This document shows positions 1-11,093 of a stretch of 64,000 nt of DNA, one piece after another. Within the stretch, counting starts at the first letter, position 1. Every line of letters begins with the position of its first letter. The notes under the pieces were generated by a model. It was not told the DNA's origin and made no database searches. It was given only the letters and a program-made list of their open reading frames with translations. The translations under genes were made by a program, and so were the position numbers. This DNA is from Silene latifolia (lineage: Eukaryota > Streptophyta > Magnoliopsida > Caryophyllales > Caryophyllaceae), in contig NC_133532.1 in assembly GCF_048544455.1 (NCBI RefSeq), forward strand, positions 89,545,156 through 89,609,155. Direction: 5' to 3'.

Positions 1-1451
1 CCTTCTCCTTTTTGTCTTTTGAGGAACGATCGAGTTCATCGTTTATTCCCTCAATTTCATTATCCTCTAATTCCAAATCCGGGGGATCGTCTCTTGAAAG
101 ACGAAAGTCGGGTTCATCCAAGTCTTCTTCCTCATCCTGTAAAGGCTTATCGAACATGTTATCTTCATCAAAGATAACGTGGACACTTTCTTCAATACAG
201 AGAGTTCTCTTATTGAATACTTTGTAAGCCTTGCTATGATCTGAGTATCCTATAAAGATTGCCTCATCACTCCTAGGGTCGAATTTACTTAAGCGGTTTT
301 TACCGTTATTATGTACAAAACATTTACTCCCAAAACAACAAAGATGGGAGATATTAGGTTTTCGACCTCTAAGGAGTTCATAGGGGGTTTTCTTAAGGAT
401 AGGTCGGATCATAGCACGATTATGGATGTAGCAAGAAGTACTAATGGCTTCAGCCCAAAAGTTACGAGGTAAACCGCTACACAAGAGCATTGTACGTGCC
501 ATATCTTCTAAGGTTCTATTCATATGTTCAACGACACCGTTTTGTTGCGGAGTTCTTGGTGCAGAAAAGTTATGCCCTACACCATTAACTCTACAATATT
601 CTATAAAGGTTTGATTATCAAATTCGGTGCCATGATCCGTACGAATAGATACTAGATTAGTCTTATATTTATTTTGAACACGTTTCATAAGACAATCAAA
701 TTCATCAAAAGTTTCGTCTTTTGAATGAAGAAAGATAGGCCATACATACCTTGAGTAGTCGTCTACAAGAACAAAGACGTACCTGGATCCTCCTCTACTC
801 CTTACCTTCATAGGTCCACATAAATCCATGTGTACTAGTTCCAAGGCCTCATTTGTGCTCACTAGTCTTTTAGGTTTGAACGATGATCTTACTTGTTTGC
901 ACCTTGCACACGTGTCACACATCTTTTCTTGGTCGAACTTGATCTTAGGTAACCCTTCAACCAAGTCCCACTTCTTGAGTTTATTCAAGGTTAGTGAGCT
1001 AATGTGACCAACACGTTTATGCCATAAACAAGGATCATCAAGTGTAACTTTCATACACGAAAAAGAGTTAGTAGGCACAGCATTTAAATCTACCATATAA
1101 ACATTCCTTTTTCGGTGGCCTTCAAGAATAACGTTGCTAGTTCCTTCAATAATAATGCGACAACTATCAGTATGAAAGACTACTTTGTTACCTTTGTCGC
1201 ATAGTTGAGATATGCTTAGCAAGTTGTGTTTTAGGCCATCTACGAGATAAACGTCACTTATAGCGTGAGACTTAGAGATTCCAATTTTGCCAACGCCAAT
1301 GACCTTTCCCTTTTTGTTATCCCCGAACGTCACTTTTCCTCCATTGAAGGGCTTGAGTGAAAGAAATAGATTCTTATCTCCGGTCATGTGTCTTGAACAT
1401 CCACTGTCAAGATACCATTGATTGTTTTCTTTCACTACTTCCTGCAAAAGG
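1..1451 (-). CDS. pol: copia pol, N-terminal part (protease end, GAG-pre-integrase, integrase)
   Basis: Polyprotein that processes itself, integrates and (outside the window) reverse transcribes the element. On the minus strand I read a GAG-pre-integrase segment with a YLDSGCSRHMTG start, an HHCC zinc-binding region (LWHKRVGH, then CDTCARC) and an integrase core with three acidic sites: the D of VHMDLCGP, the D of RTDHGTEF and the E of QQNGVVEHMNR. I saw no stop in this stretch. It lies in the -1 frame relative to gag, which stops at 1453, so expression needs frameshifting, splicing or a repaired sequence. The C-terminal half (RT, RNase H) lies beyond position 1. Confidence 0.85.
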
Positions 1452-1452
1452 A

Positions 1453-3858
1453 TTAGATACAGTTTTTAGGTACCCAAGCTAAGTTGGGTCCCTTATGATT
1501 AGTTACTCTAAATATTAAATCCTTTCGAACCCAAACACGTCTAATGACCGTCTTTCTAAACTTTGGTTTGTTTGGCTTGGGAGGAGTTCTAGGACTCGGA
1601 ACTTCTCTAGGTCTCGGAACTTCTCTAGGTCTCGGAATTTCTCTAGGTCTTTCTTGACTATTTGCCTTGTGAATAGGTTTACTGGGTTGAGATCTACAAG
1701 GGCTTTGTGAAGTGCTAGGTTTCTTAGAGTAGTCAAAGGCCATGTCATAGAACCAACGAAATTTATTATTTCTTTCTTCGTTAGGTTCGTTAGTGGGGGT
1801 TTCTTTATCCTCGACAACTGTGTCAACAGTTTTAGCATGTTCGGTATTCTTTCGTAAGTCTTGAGCCTTTTTGACACAATTGATTTGGATATGACCCGTA
1901 TGACCACAGTAATTGCAAATCAAGTACTCAGGAAGATCAGCATACTTCCTTTTTCTAAAATCAAAATCCGAAGGTGTTGATTTGCATTTAGAGTGATCTC
2001 TACGGCTGTAGCACTCATGTCCTAACCCCATCTTCATATTATTGTCAGATTGTTCGGTTAGGAAGTTTAGGACTTTTGTGCTACCTACCCACTTGTTATG
2101 TACCTTTCTAGCGTGTAAGAGAAGGTCTTTTAGGGTTTTAATTTCCTCTTGACATTTCGTGAGATCTACATCATTGTCCTTTTTAAAGTTGTCACGAAAG
2201 TCTTGGAATCGTTTGTTAAGAATAAACACAACATCAGTGTGTTGTTTCTTAACATTGATCATCTCAGTTTTAGATTCCTTTAATTGCTTTGAAAGGGAAT
2301 CTATCTCTTTCTTTTGGTTTAAGATCACAGCTTCATTAGATGTGACCTTAGCTTCCAAAAGTTCTCTGACTTTTCTAAGTTCTAAAGTTATAGCTTCATT
2401 AGCTATAACTTTGGCTTGAAGGTGCTTAATATTAAGCTTTAGGTCAGAAGTTATAGCTTCATTAGCTATAACTTTGGACTCTAATTCCCTTTTTTCAGCC
2501 ATAGTAGAATCTAATGTTGTAGCATTCTCTGCTATAACTTTAGACTTCAACTTCTTAGCTTTAGTCTTGAGAGTATGATTCTCTTCCGCAATTTTGAGAA
2601 TCTGTTCCTTTAGATCCTTTAATTCCAAATCCTGTTCGTGACACTTATCAAGAGATTGTTCAAAGAATTGAATTAAAGCACTTTTAGACAATTTCCTAAC
2701 ACGTTTTTTAAGCTCAAGATAACTTACCTCTTCGTCGTCATCTTCGTCTGATTCTCCAAGAAAGCAATAGTTTGAATGAGAATTTGTGCTTTCATCGTCA
2801 CTGTCGGAGATTAGGTCAAGACTCACACTGCTGAGACAAAGGTTTGCAACTTCGTCGTCTTCAGATTCCTCGTCATCTTCTGAGTCAAGGTCTCCCCAAC
2901 ACGAAGCCATCATAACTTGCTTGAATTCTCTCTTTGTCTTCTCACGTTTCGTCTTGTCCTTTATCTTCTCCCATGTTGGACAATCTTTGATCATATGACC
3001 AGATTCTCCACATTTAAAGCACCCTCTATTTGCGAAGGATGACTTTGAGTCATTAACCTTCTTGTTGAATGACTTGTTGTTGTTGTTGTAGGATGATTTT
3101 ATTTGTTTATTTCGAAATATTTTATTTTTGAAACGCCGTGCAAACAAAACGGTTTCACCCTCTAATTCAGAGTCAACTTCTTCGCTATTTAAGGCCATAC
3201 TCTTATTACGACTTGGTTCAGCGTCATCTTTGTTAAGAGTAATTTCATGGGCCATGAGAGCACCAATGAGTTCTTGATAAGATAGTGTTTCAAGATCTCG
3301 TGATTCCTCCATTGCAGTGACCTTAGCACGCCACTTCTTAGTAAGGCTCCTAAGAACCTTTCTAGCAATGTCCTCGGTACAGAATTTTCTACCTAAGTTT
3401 TTTAATTCATTTATGATACTTGAGAACCTTGCGGACATACTATCTAGAGACTCATTAGGCTCCATGATGAATAGCTCATATTTTTGCATAAGCAAATCAA
3501 TTCGGTGCTTCCTAACAATAGAAGTACCTTCATAAGCTAATTCGAGCCCATCCCATATCTCCTTGGCCGTGGAACAAGAAGAGAACCGATCAAACTCGGT
3601 AGAAGTCATTCCGTTTTGCAGAAGACTTATCGCTTTGGAGTTCTTTTCGGCCTTCTTGTAGTCGGCCTCGACATAGTCCTCTTCTTTCTTTTCATAGGTA
3701 GTGCCTTCCTCGGATGCCACAAGAATTTTGTGTGGTCCGTTTTGAATAATCCTCCAGCACTCCCAATCGTGTCCTTTCACATAGTGAGTCATCATGTTTT
3801 TCCACAATCCATAATTCTTCCCATCAAAGACGGGACACTTGAGATATTTGGAATCCAT
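1453..3858 (-). CDS. gag: copia gag polyprotein, 801 aa, intact
   Basis: Capsid/nucleocapsid precursor that packages element RNA. The N-terminal ~230 residues match the copia gag (UBN2/DUF4219-like) fold, beginning MDSKYLKCPVFDGKNYGLW. A CCHC zinc knuckle (CX2CX4HX4C, CFKCGESGHMIKDC) lies at about residues 280-293, followed by acidic blocks. A predicted coiled coil covers about 390-570 and contains about four copies of a 21-22-residue repeat with the core KVIANEAIT. A second knuckle (CNYCGHTGHIQINC) is at about 648-661. Near residues 735-755 there is a PRPREV repeat. The start is the first ATG, about 100 bp after the primer site. Uninterrupted length suggests recent activity. Confidence 0.92.
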   Translation of the reverse strand: MDSKYLKCPVFDGKNYGLWKNMMTHYVKGHDWECWRIIQNGPHKILVASEEGTTYEKKEEDYVEADYKKAEKNSKAISLLQNGMTSTEFDRFSSCSTAKEIWDGLELAYEGTSIVRKHRIDLLMQKYELFIMEPNESLDSMSARFSSIINELKNLGRKFCTEDIARKVLRSLTKKWRAKVTAMEESRDLETLSYQELIGALMAHEITLNKDDAEPSRNKSMALNSEEVDSELEGETVLFARRFKNKIFRNKQIKSSYNNNNKSFNKKVNDSKSSFANRGCFKCGESGHMIKDCPTWEKIKDKTKREKTKREFKQVMMASCWGDLDSEDDEESEDDEVANLCLSSVSLDLISDSDDESTNSHSNYCFLGESDEDDDEEVSYLELKKRVRKLSKSALIQFFEQSLDKCHEQDLELKDLKEQILKIAEENHTLKTKAKKLKSKVIAENATTLDSTMAEKRELESKVIANEAITSDLKLNIKHLQAKVIANEAITLELRKVRELLEAKVTSNEAVILNQKKEIDSLSKQLKESKTEMINVKKQHTDVVFILNKRFQDFRDNFKKDNDVDLTKCQEEIKTLKDLLLHARKVHNKWVGSTKVLNFLTEQSDNNMKMGLGHECYSRRDHSKCKSTPSDFDFRKRKYADLPEYLICNYCGHTGHIQINCVKKAQDLRKNTEHAKTVDTVVEDKETPTNEPNEERNNKFRWFYDMAFDYSKKPSTSQSPCRSQPSKPIHKANSQERPREIPRPREVPRPREVPSPRTPPKPNKPKFRKTVIRRVWVRKDLIFRVTNHKGPNLAWVPKNCI
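2319..2538 (-). repeat. GTTATAGCT hairpin repeats inside gag coding sequence
   Basis: Imperfect copies of a hairpin sit in the coiled-coil coding region. Clear ones are 2384-2412 (12-bp perfect arms, loop TCATT), 2448-2474 (11-bp arms, same loop) and 2516-2538 (9-bp arms with one wobble pair). A more diverged copy lies near 2325-2350. Centres are about 63-66 nt apart, which keeps the reading frame. The same arm, GTTATAGCT, forms hairpins in this element's LTR at 5204-5225. Confidence 0.75.
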
Positions 3859-3952
3859 TTATCACGTGATAGGCAGCGGAATATAAAACAGTAAGATAAA
3901 TGAAAAACAAGATAGATCAGCCTCTTTGCGGTTAGGCAATCAAGAGCACGAG

Positions 3953-3964
3953 GCTCTGATACCA
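3953..3964 (-). promoter_or_regulatory. primer binding site (initiator tRNA-Met)
   Basis: On the minus strand this reads TGGTATCAGAGC, complementary to the 3' end of plant initiator tRNA-Met. It lies 2 bp inside the 5' LTR, where minus-strand DNA synthesis is primed. Confidence 0.9.
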
Positions 3965-3966
3965 AT

Positions 3967-5564
3967 TGAAGAGTCTATTGATCCAAAATACTCAAGAGGG
4001 GGGGGGGGGTGAATTGAGGATTTTAAAACCTTTTAAAACTTTTTCGATTGTGTGTATGCAATTGATTATTTAAAGTTTATTGATTAAACTTTAACGAATC
4101 AACTAACGATTGAAAGCAAAGTAAGCGAAAGAACGAAACAAGAAGAGACACGCGGATTTTTGAAGTGGTTCAGTTTCACAAGTCGAAACCTACGTCCACT
4201 ATTCTCGATTAATAAATTTAGTACCTTTCTACGGATTACAAATTTACTAACCCAACTTGTACAACTAACTCTAGCTGTAACTCAATGAGTACCGTTAAAT
4301 ACTCGAGTGACTAACTTACGCTAATAAGAAAGCACTAATGATTCTAACAAAGGTTCACGTTAATGAACAAGTTAAGAAATCAACTAAGCACTATTATCTT
4401 ATAACGATAAATAAAGAACAAGTATACGAGTTTTGTAATACACGACCTTTCAAAATATGCAAATCGGTTTTCGTTAAAAACACACGGTTTGCTCTTTAAA
4501 ATATGAAAACAATTTTTATGCTTAAGGTCTCTATTTTAGATGTTGTAAATAGCAATGTATTTATAGGCAAGGAAGAGGAAGGCTACACGGTTTCTACAAG
4601 AACCCTAATAGCCGAAATAATAAGATATAATTACAAATTATATCTTCTTATTATCTCTTACCCAAAAGCCATAAAAGATAATAAAGAATATTCTAAAAGA
4701 TAGAATATAATCTTTCCAAATATTATCTTTACTATAAATTTTAAGATTATGATAAGATTTCCTAAAACAAGAATATCTTTTACCATAAACAAATATATTA
4801 ACTAAGATATAAGATATGTAAAGATATTATTATAGAATAAAATCTTTACCTAATATCTCATAGGCAACACGGCACAACACGGCTCATAGGCTCGTGAACC
4901 ATGCAAACCCTAATCTTAGTATATAATTAGAATTTAGGTTTTAGGAGAGGCTAGATGAAAACCCTAATTGATAGTAAAGTCCAACTCATAAGTTGACCCA
5001 ATAACCATCAATTAACGCTAACAATATAACCGGACTCCTCACTAAACCGGGCTTTATAAAATAAATACTTTCATTAAAACACATAAAATAAACATTAAGA
5101 AATTGCAAAACAATTTTCGAACCATTTAAAGGTCGTGTATAAAAACTCAGCATTTCAATGTTATAGTAGAAGAGCTATAACATTGAACTCTTTTACTAGT
5201 AATGTTATAGCTGCAAAGCTATAACTTTACTAATTAAGAAACTCATTCTTTGATTACCATTACGAGATAATCACCTATACTATTCTAATCTTCAAGGAAA
5301 TCTACGAGTAAAGGCTACATCATCATCCAAGCTTGATTAATATTCTAGACGAACTTCGTCTTCACATAATACTTGAATGAATCTTTGAATTGTTTGATCT
5401 TGAACAAGAACTTGAACTTCTCATGTAATCATCACAATCCTCTTTGTTGCTCGTAACAGGTTAATGCTAAAACACTTAACAAACGATTACACGCAACAAG
5501 TATATAAACTATAAAACACGTTGACATCATCAAAACATAAACATATAATCTGTATGGTCCAACA
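3967..5564 (-). repeat. 5' LTR of the SIRE-like copia element
   Basis: About 1.6 kb with TG...CA ends, starting (minus strand) TGTTGGACC and ending next to the primer site. A run of about ten or more C (minus strand) lies near 4002-4011, typical of this LTR type. The interior is AT-rich and non-coding and carries promoter and polyadenylation signals that I cannot place exactly. Two perfect hairpins lie at 5156-5185 and 5204-5225. Confidence 0.85.
5156..5225. repeat. two perfect hairpins in the copia LTR
   Basis: 5156-5166 pairs with 5175-5185 (11 bp, CAATGTTATAG, 8-nt loop). 5204-5212 pairs with 5217-5225 (9 bp, GTTATAGCT, loop GCAA). The second arm is the one that recurs in the gag coding sequence of the same element. 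Confidence 0.85.
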
Positions 5565-5972
5565 GTATTCAAATGAGTCGATTCTTTTGACTAAAGACTA
5601 TTCGCCTAAGATGGCACAGTTTCAGATTAACTTTGATTTGTGTTACTACGACCTTCGTAAATGGGGTCAAATGGGCATATTTTGGGTTATGATGGCTGTG
5701 GCTAGTCGAAGGGAATGAGTGCGATAGGAATTGTCCACCCCTAGTCAGGGTTATAACAATATCTCAGGGCCACTCGAGGAGTAATGAACTGGAAATGCGT
5801 GGCCATGCTCGCAAAGTATCTATGATAGATAAGTCCGGTCAATCAGTTATTCCCCAGATCGAGGAAACCACTCTCGATATGATCACTTGCAAGTACGACC
5901 TGAAAGACACCTTGCATTGAGTGGGAGATAGTAATAGGACGAGAGAATTGGTGACGCACACTTGTCGAGGAC

Positions 5973-5982
5973 AAGTGGGAGA
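5973..5982 (+). other. polypurine tract of C1
   Basis: AAGTGGGAGA directly before the LTR start at 5984; the expected primer for plus-strand DNA synthesis. The same tract precedes the 3' LTR of C2 at 52562. Confidence 0.8.
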
Positions 5983-5983
5983 T

Positions 5984-7241
5984 TGTTGGGAAATGTGTCC
6001 TCAACAATAGTGCAATCACATGATTTAAATATCATTATTGAATCTCATTCTAAAGACTAAAATTGGGAAGTAATTTTTACTGTCAACTGATCAACATATA
6101 TCGGTAATGGTTGCCTGACTAGAGTTTGACATTACTGTCGTGCGACGGTGGTGATCAGTTGATCCCCTAGGTCATACCTATAGGGCAACACTCTTAATTG
6201 ATCGTTTAATTAATCGTATAATGTTACGAGTTAATTAAATTACTTGAAAATTGATGGACGATTTTGGAAGTAAAATTTACGTATCACATTGAAATTGATT
6301 AAAATGAGATACTGATGCGAGTAATCGAATTGTATCATTGCTCAGATGAAATTATTGTTTAAGGAAACAATTGATTTGAATGAATTATTATAAATACAAA
6401 CTGTTGTGATTTATAAACGGTAAAATATTTTGGTACAAGTAAATATGAATTACTAAGTCGATTTTTGTATGTGACGTATTTTTAATAATACGTTGATTTT
6501 TAATATGTTAAAAATGCACAACAAATTTATGTAACATATGACATGTGACATAAGACAAAATTGACAAAAATAATATGGATCCCATATTATAAGTGGACCG
6601 AAATATGGAGGGATTATGGTGATTAAATTATGTTTAATAATTTAAGTGGAAACAATATGATGTCACTACCTACACCTAGCCTTGCATACCTATTCTCTTG
6701 GTTAGAGAATCATGCCCATGCATAGGCTACCCAATCCCTCCCCCCACCGGTTTTACCAAGGCCATTTAGAGAGTTTTTTTTCTCTAATTTTTCATTCATT
6801 GAACAAACATAATTTCTAGTGTGAGAAATTTAATTTCCTCTCTACATTTTAATGAGAAATTAGAGAGATAAAATACTCCAAAATTCTTCTACTCTTGACC
6901 GAATATTCAAGAGCAAAAACAATTATTTTGAGTCAATTTTCTTACAAAATTAATATTGTACTAGTATTTATAATATTAATTTTAATTAAGAGTACGCTTT
7001 GGGTATAATTCTTTGGGAGAGATCCTACACTTGGGTCTTTGTTCATCCAAAAGGAAAGCTCAAGAACAAAAGAGAAGGAGATCTCTTTTGTGCCCATATG
7101 AACCGAAATCACAATGTAAGAACATGATTTCTTCTTTATTTTGCTAATTAGTTTGCATGCATAAGACCTTTATTAATTTTATGACAAATTAATTTAATAA
7201 CATATATGAATATGTAAGTATACAGATCTAATTTTCCTTCA
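5984..7241 (+). repeat. 3' LTR of copia element C1
   Basis: Starts TGTTGGGAAATG and ends TTTTCCTTCA, 1258 bp, related to but clearly diverged from the 1291-bp LTRs of C2. A hairpin at 6206-6238 corresponds to the C2 hairpin at 34111-34143, with compensating stem changes. Confidence 0.85.
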
Positions 7242-8260
7242 CACATATTGGCCATTGACTTTGAACCTGTTGCCCTCGGAACTCTGTAATTCAACGGACC
7301 CAAATTTGGTGACACTAGTCACTGTATAAGGACCACTCCACCTGGACTTCAGCTTACCAGAAAATAAGCGCAGTCGGGCATTAAATAGTAACACCTTCTG
7401 CCCGACATGAAATTCTTGAGGTATGATCCGTTTGTCGCGCCATCTCTTCGTCTTCTCTTTGTAGATGCGGGAGCTATCATAGGCATTTAGCCTAAACTCC
7501 TCCAGCTCATCTAGCTGCAATAAACGGTTCTGACCACACAAATTAGGATCAAAGTTTAGTTCACGAATAGCCCACCAAGCCTTACACTCTTAACTCAACA
7601 GGTAAATGACCGGACTTCCCATAAACAATCGATATGGTGATGCACCAATCGGTGTTTTAAAGGCAGTACGATAGGCCCATAATGTGTCATCCAGTTTTAG
7701 ACTCCAATCCTTCCGTGATTTAGAAACTACCTTAGCCAAAATCTCTTTTATCTCCCTATTAGACACCTCTACTTGCCACTTGGTTTGAGGATGATACCCC
7801 AAACCGCGACGGTGTTGGACACCGACTTTAGACAATATAGAAGTGAGTTTCTTTTCTTTGAAATGCATTCCCCCATCACTAATGACAACCCTCAGGACAC
7901 CAAATCGGGGAAAAATAATATTTTTGAACATTTTAATCACAGTCTTGGCATCACAATTAGGTGAAGCAATTGCTTCCACCCACTTAGACACATAATCTAC
8001 GGCTACCAAAATATACCTGTTACCTTTGCTAGACGGGAAGGGTCCTTGGAAATCAATGCCCCAAACATCAAAAACCTCGACCTCTAGGATGCCATTTTGT
8101 GGCATCTCATGTCTCTTAGAAATATTCCCAGAGCGTTGGCAAGCATCACAAGCTGAAACAAACACTTTAGCATCGGCAAATAAAGTAGGCCATTAAAAAC
8201 CAGATTGAAATTCCTTAGCCACGGTGCGAGACGGACCATGGTGACCACCATAAGAGGAAG
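7242..8260 (-). pseudogene. pol: integrase of element A, broken
   Basis: Catalyses insertion of element DNA. Visible on the minus strand are the zinc-finger end (CDACQRS), the core with D in [10 protein letters not shown] in [10 protein letters not shown] and E in the [10 protein letters not shown] segment, and a C-terminal part (FHVGQKVLLFNARLRLFSGKL, GPY) that resembles the gypsy GPY/F domain. Breaks: a TAA at 8193-8195 within the segment that normally reads GFYWPTLF, and a frameshift near 7590 separating core and C-terminal parts. The copia C1 LTR cuts the C-terminus at 7242. Confidence 0.85.
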
Positions 8261-8261
8261 A

Positions 8262-8861
8262 ATGACAGCCCTCTAAGATTGCTTTGGTCTCCCCCTATGG
8301 AATACATCGTCTGTAGAGACCATCTCCACATTCCTTAAATAAATAAGGATCATCCCAGAAGTACTGCTTAGCGTTATAGAGAAAACGCTTCTTCTGCTGA
8401 TGAGAAAGGTCGGGTGACAGCTCGCCACTAACAACATAGTTAGCCAAATATGCATACCATGGATCATGGTTAGTATTAGAAGACAAAACAACAAATAAGG
8501 AATCATCGGGAAAAGAGTAATCAATGGGTAAAGAATCCTCTCCCTCCTGCTGCGATAATTGCGACAGATGATCAGCTACTACGTTCTCTACACCCTTCTT
8601 ATCTTTGATTTGTAAATCAAACTCCTGAAGGAGGAGTATCAACCTCAACAGTCGTGGTTTAGCTTCCTTCTTAGCAAGAAGGTGTCTCAGCGGTGCATGA
8701 TCAGTAAAAACTGTAACTTCTGATCCTGTCAGATAAGAACGAAATTTCTCTAGCGCATAAACCACAGCTAACAACTCCTTCTCATTAGTTGTGTAATTCA
8801 CTTGAGCCTCATCCAGAGTTCAGCTTGCATAGTATATTTCATTCAAGGCTTTGTCTTTCCG
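8262..8861 (-). pseudogene. pol: RNase H of element A, broken
   Basis: Degrades RNA in the RNA-DNA hybrid. Typical gypsy RNase H motifs: [20 protein letters not shown] and [11 protein letters not shown], followed by VVADHLSQL at the tether. It is open from 8801 to 8295, but a TGA at 8820-8822 (CGA in copy A2) and a TAG at 8862-8864 separate it from RT. Confidence 0.85.
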
Positions 8862-9883
8862 CTAGCCTAACACCGCTTCTAGTGCATAGTCACTAGCATC
8901 GCACATAATCTCAAACGGCAAGTCCCAGTTGGGAGGCTGTAAAATCGGTGCTGAAATCAAGGCCTGCTTTAACCTGTTAAAAGCAGAAAGACACTCATCA
9001 GTAAATGCAAAGGGGGCATCCTTAAGCAATAGCTGTGTAAGTGGTTTAGCAATTTTTGAAAAATCCTTGAAAAACCGGCGATAAAAGCCGGCGTGACCAA
9101 GGAAGCTCCTCACTCCTTTAACATTAACAGGAGGAGGTAATTGCTGAATCACTTGCACCTTTGATTTATCAACCTCAATGCCCCTGTCCGAAACTAAGTG
9201 CCCTAAGACAACTCCCTCGTTGACCATAAAGTGGCACTTCTCCCAATTAAGCACAAGATTAACCTCAATACAGCGCTGCAACACTTTATTAAGGTTAGAC
9301 AGACAATTAGCAAAGTCACTTCCATAGACACTAAAATCGTCCATAAGGACTTCCATAATAGACTCTATATACTCAAAAAATATCCCCATCATGCACCTTT
9401 TAAAGGTGGTAGGGGCATTACATAAACCAAAAGGCATCCTGCGATAAGCAAAAACACCCTGAGGACAAGTAAAAGTAGTCTTTTCCTGATCGTCTGGATG
9501 AATAGGGATCTGAAAGAACCCTGAGTATCAATCTAGATAACAGAAAAACTTATGAGACGCTAACCTTTCTACCATATAATCAATGAAAGGAAGGGGAAAG
9601 TGATCTTTCTTCGTGGCGGTATTTAGCTGTCTGTAGTCTATCCACATCCGCCAACCAGTCACTAATCTAGTAGGTATCAATTTGTTCTTATCAATCTTGA
9701 CCAGAGTAGTCCCTCCTTTCTTAGGAACTACCTCAACTGGACTCACCCACTTAGAATGACCAACAGAATAGATAATACCTGCATCGAGCAACTTCATTAC
9801 CTCAGCCATCGCAACATCCTGCATCTTCTGGTTCAGTCGGCGCTGACCCTGTCTGCAAGGCTTGTGATCTTCCTCAAGCTCAA
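8862..9883 (-). pseudogene. pol: reverse transcriptase of element A, broken
   Basis: RT fingers/palm: GWRMWIDYRQLN, then MPFGLCNAPTTFKRCMM and the catalytic box LMDDFSVYG, then LGHLVSDRGIEVDKSKV and the RRFFKDFSKIAKPL thumb. A TGA at 9528-9530 replaces the Gly codon of the usual YLDGYSGF. The N-terminal edge was split by element B at 9884; the same coding region resumes at 23100. Confidence 0.88.
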
Positions 9884-10477
9884 TGATACCGTCGTTTAGT
9901 ATTAAAAATAATATTTATAACCTAAATACTACTAACAGGAGCTAGTGGCAGCCAGGGTCGAACCACAGAAAGGCAGATGTAATTATTAGTTGTCTAAACT
10001 TAGTCCTAAAGTAACAGTGTGTGGGGGTTTGCTTTGATTTGAGCTATAGCTAAAGGCAATGAAATATAATTTAAACTAAATAAATGTATTAAATCAAATA
10101 TAAAGAAGGGTACTATGATGGTCGGTTCACTATAGTTTCGGCGGTAGCATACTAAGTAGGTCTAAATCAAACACGTGAGGCGGGAAAACAAGAGGTCCTC
10201 TCGGTCCACTCTTAACAAGTAGCATCTTTCGATCTCGCTACGGGTCCCTAATATCACTAGTACTGACTCTCGTCTTGAAAAGTGACTAATAATCTAAACT
10301 TTACCTATCTTTCGATCTCAGCATAGTTTAGTCATTTTAATTGGTGGTCTAACAACTTCCCCTATCTTTCGATCTAATGGGTCAGTCAAAACCTAAACAT
10401 TCAACTAGTCGCGTGCACTCGATTCGTCAAACATAACAATTAAAACAATTAAAACGAAGCAATCTCAGTGTGGCCAG

Positions 10478-10506
10478 TCGATCGACCAGGGAACCCAGTC
10501 GATCGA
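10478..10506. repeat. paired TCGATCGA palindromes, LTR of B (first cluster)
   Basis: TCGATCGA at 10478 and 10499, 21 bp apart, each in a GTCGATCGACC context. The pair lies downstream of the presumed TATA box. The other LTR has the same pair at 22215 and 22236. Confidence 0.9.
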
Positions 10507-10896
10507 CCGGCGCGAGATTTAGGTCGTACCAATTTTAATGCCGCCTATTCTACAGATTCCCTACATCCTAGCACAATGGAATTAGCTACTCATACTAGGA
10601 ATGATAACAACAATAAGATTGAGTAATAAACCTACTGAATTCATGCTCGAAACGATTAAACAAATAAATAACATAAAACGATAACATTGGCTTTGGAAAC
10701 TAACTAGCAATTTCTATACTACAGATAATAATAAGGCAATGAAACTGAATAAGAGCAGAGGGAATACCGAAATTGCAGAGAAGGAATCAAGAACCGAATG
10801 AAGGTAAATTGTATAGAATACCGAACAAACTTAACCCTAATTATTTCCCTATGTTTTTGATAAAAGACTTAATGATTAATGCCTAAAGTCAGTTAC

Positions 10897-10906
10897 GTTA
10901 TATAGA
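10897..10906 (-). promoter_or_regulatory. presumed TATA box, 3' LTR of B
   Basis: Minus-strand TCTATATAAC about 475 bp from the LTR 5' end and about 90 bp downstream of a palindrome cluster. The same box is at 22634-22643 in the other LTR. Assigned by sequence only. Confidence 0.5.
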
Positions 10907-10993
10907 AATATACGTAACACTTATTTCTAAAACCTAAATACAATGGGCTTTGGAATTCTCGATCTTTTTATTCACGTCTGAAACACGGTCTGG

Positions 10994-11093
10994 TCGATCG
11001 ACCAGGGGAGCCAGTCGATCGACCAACCTATGCTGAACAGTAGCTTCTGATCTACGTGCCTTGGTCGATCGAGCAAAGGTGTCAGTCGATCGA
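10994..11093. repeat. paired TCGATCGA palindromes, LTR of B (promoter-proximal)
   Basis: Sites at 10994/11015 and 11065/11086, each pair exactly 21 bp apart. They lie about 90-190 bp upstream of the presumed TATA box. In the other LTR (22731-22809) the last pair is reduced to one site by a 21-bp deletion. Confidence 0.92.

Larger units (their letters stand above)
1..5564 (-). mobile_element. SIRE-like Ty1/copia retrotransposon, 5' part
   Basis: Read on the minus strand, the order is LTR (5564 to 3967), tRNA-Met-type primer site, gag, then pol running off position 1. Domain order with integrase ahead of RT (RT lies outside the window), a long LTR and a large gag place it near the SIRE/Maximus lineage of copia elements. 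The LTR outer end is TGTTGGACC. It is inserted in the 3' part of another copia element (C1), whose sequence resumes at 5565. The second target-site copy lies outside the window. Gag and the visible pol look open, so this is probably one of the youngest insertions here. Confidence 0.9.
5565..7241 (+). mobile_element. copia element C1 (Tork/Angela-like), 3' remnant
   Basis: 5565-5983 is the last part of the internal region, closely similar to 52140-52561 of element C2. It is followed by a polypurine tract and one complete LTR. The rest of C1 was displaced by the SIRE-like insertion and lies outside the window. The right end joins element A integrase sequence at 7242. I see no intact gene. A small reading frame at 5521-5718 crosses the junction and is not meaningful. 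Confidence 0.85.

Noticed and set aside
4000..4012. G-run as a G-quadruplex or assembly gap artefact
   Set aside because: A C/G homopolymer at this place is common in SIRE-type LTR ends; its exact length may still be uncertain.
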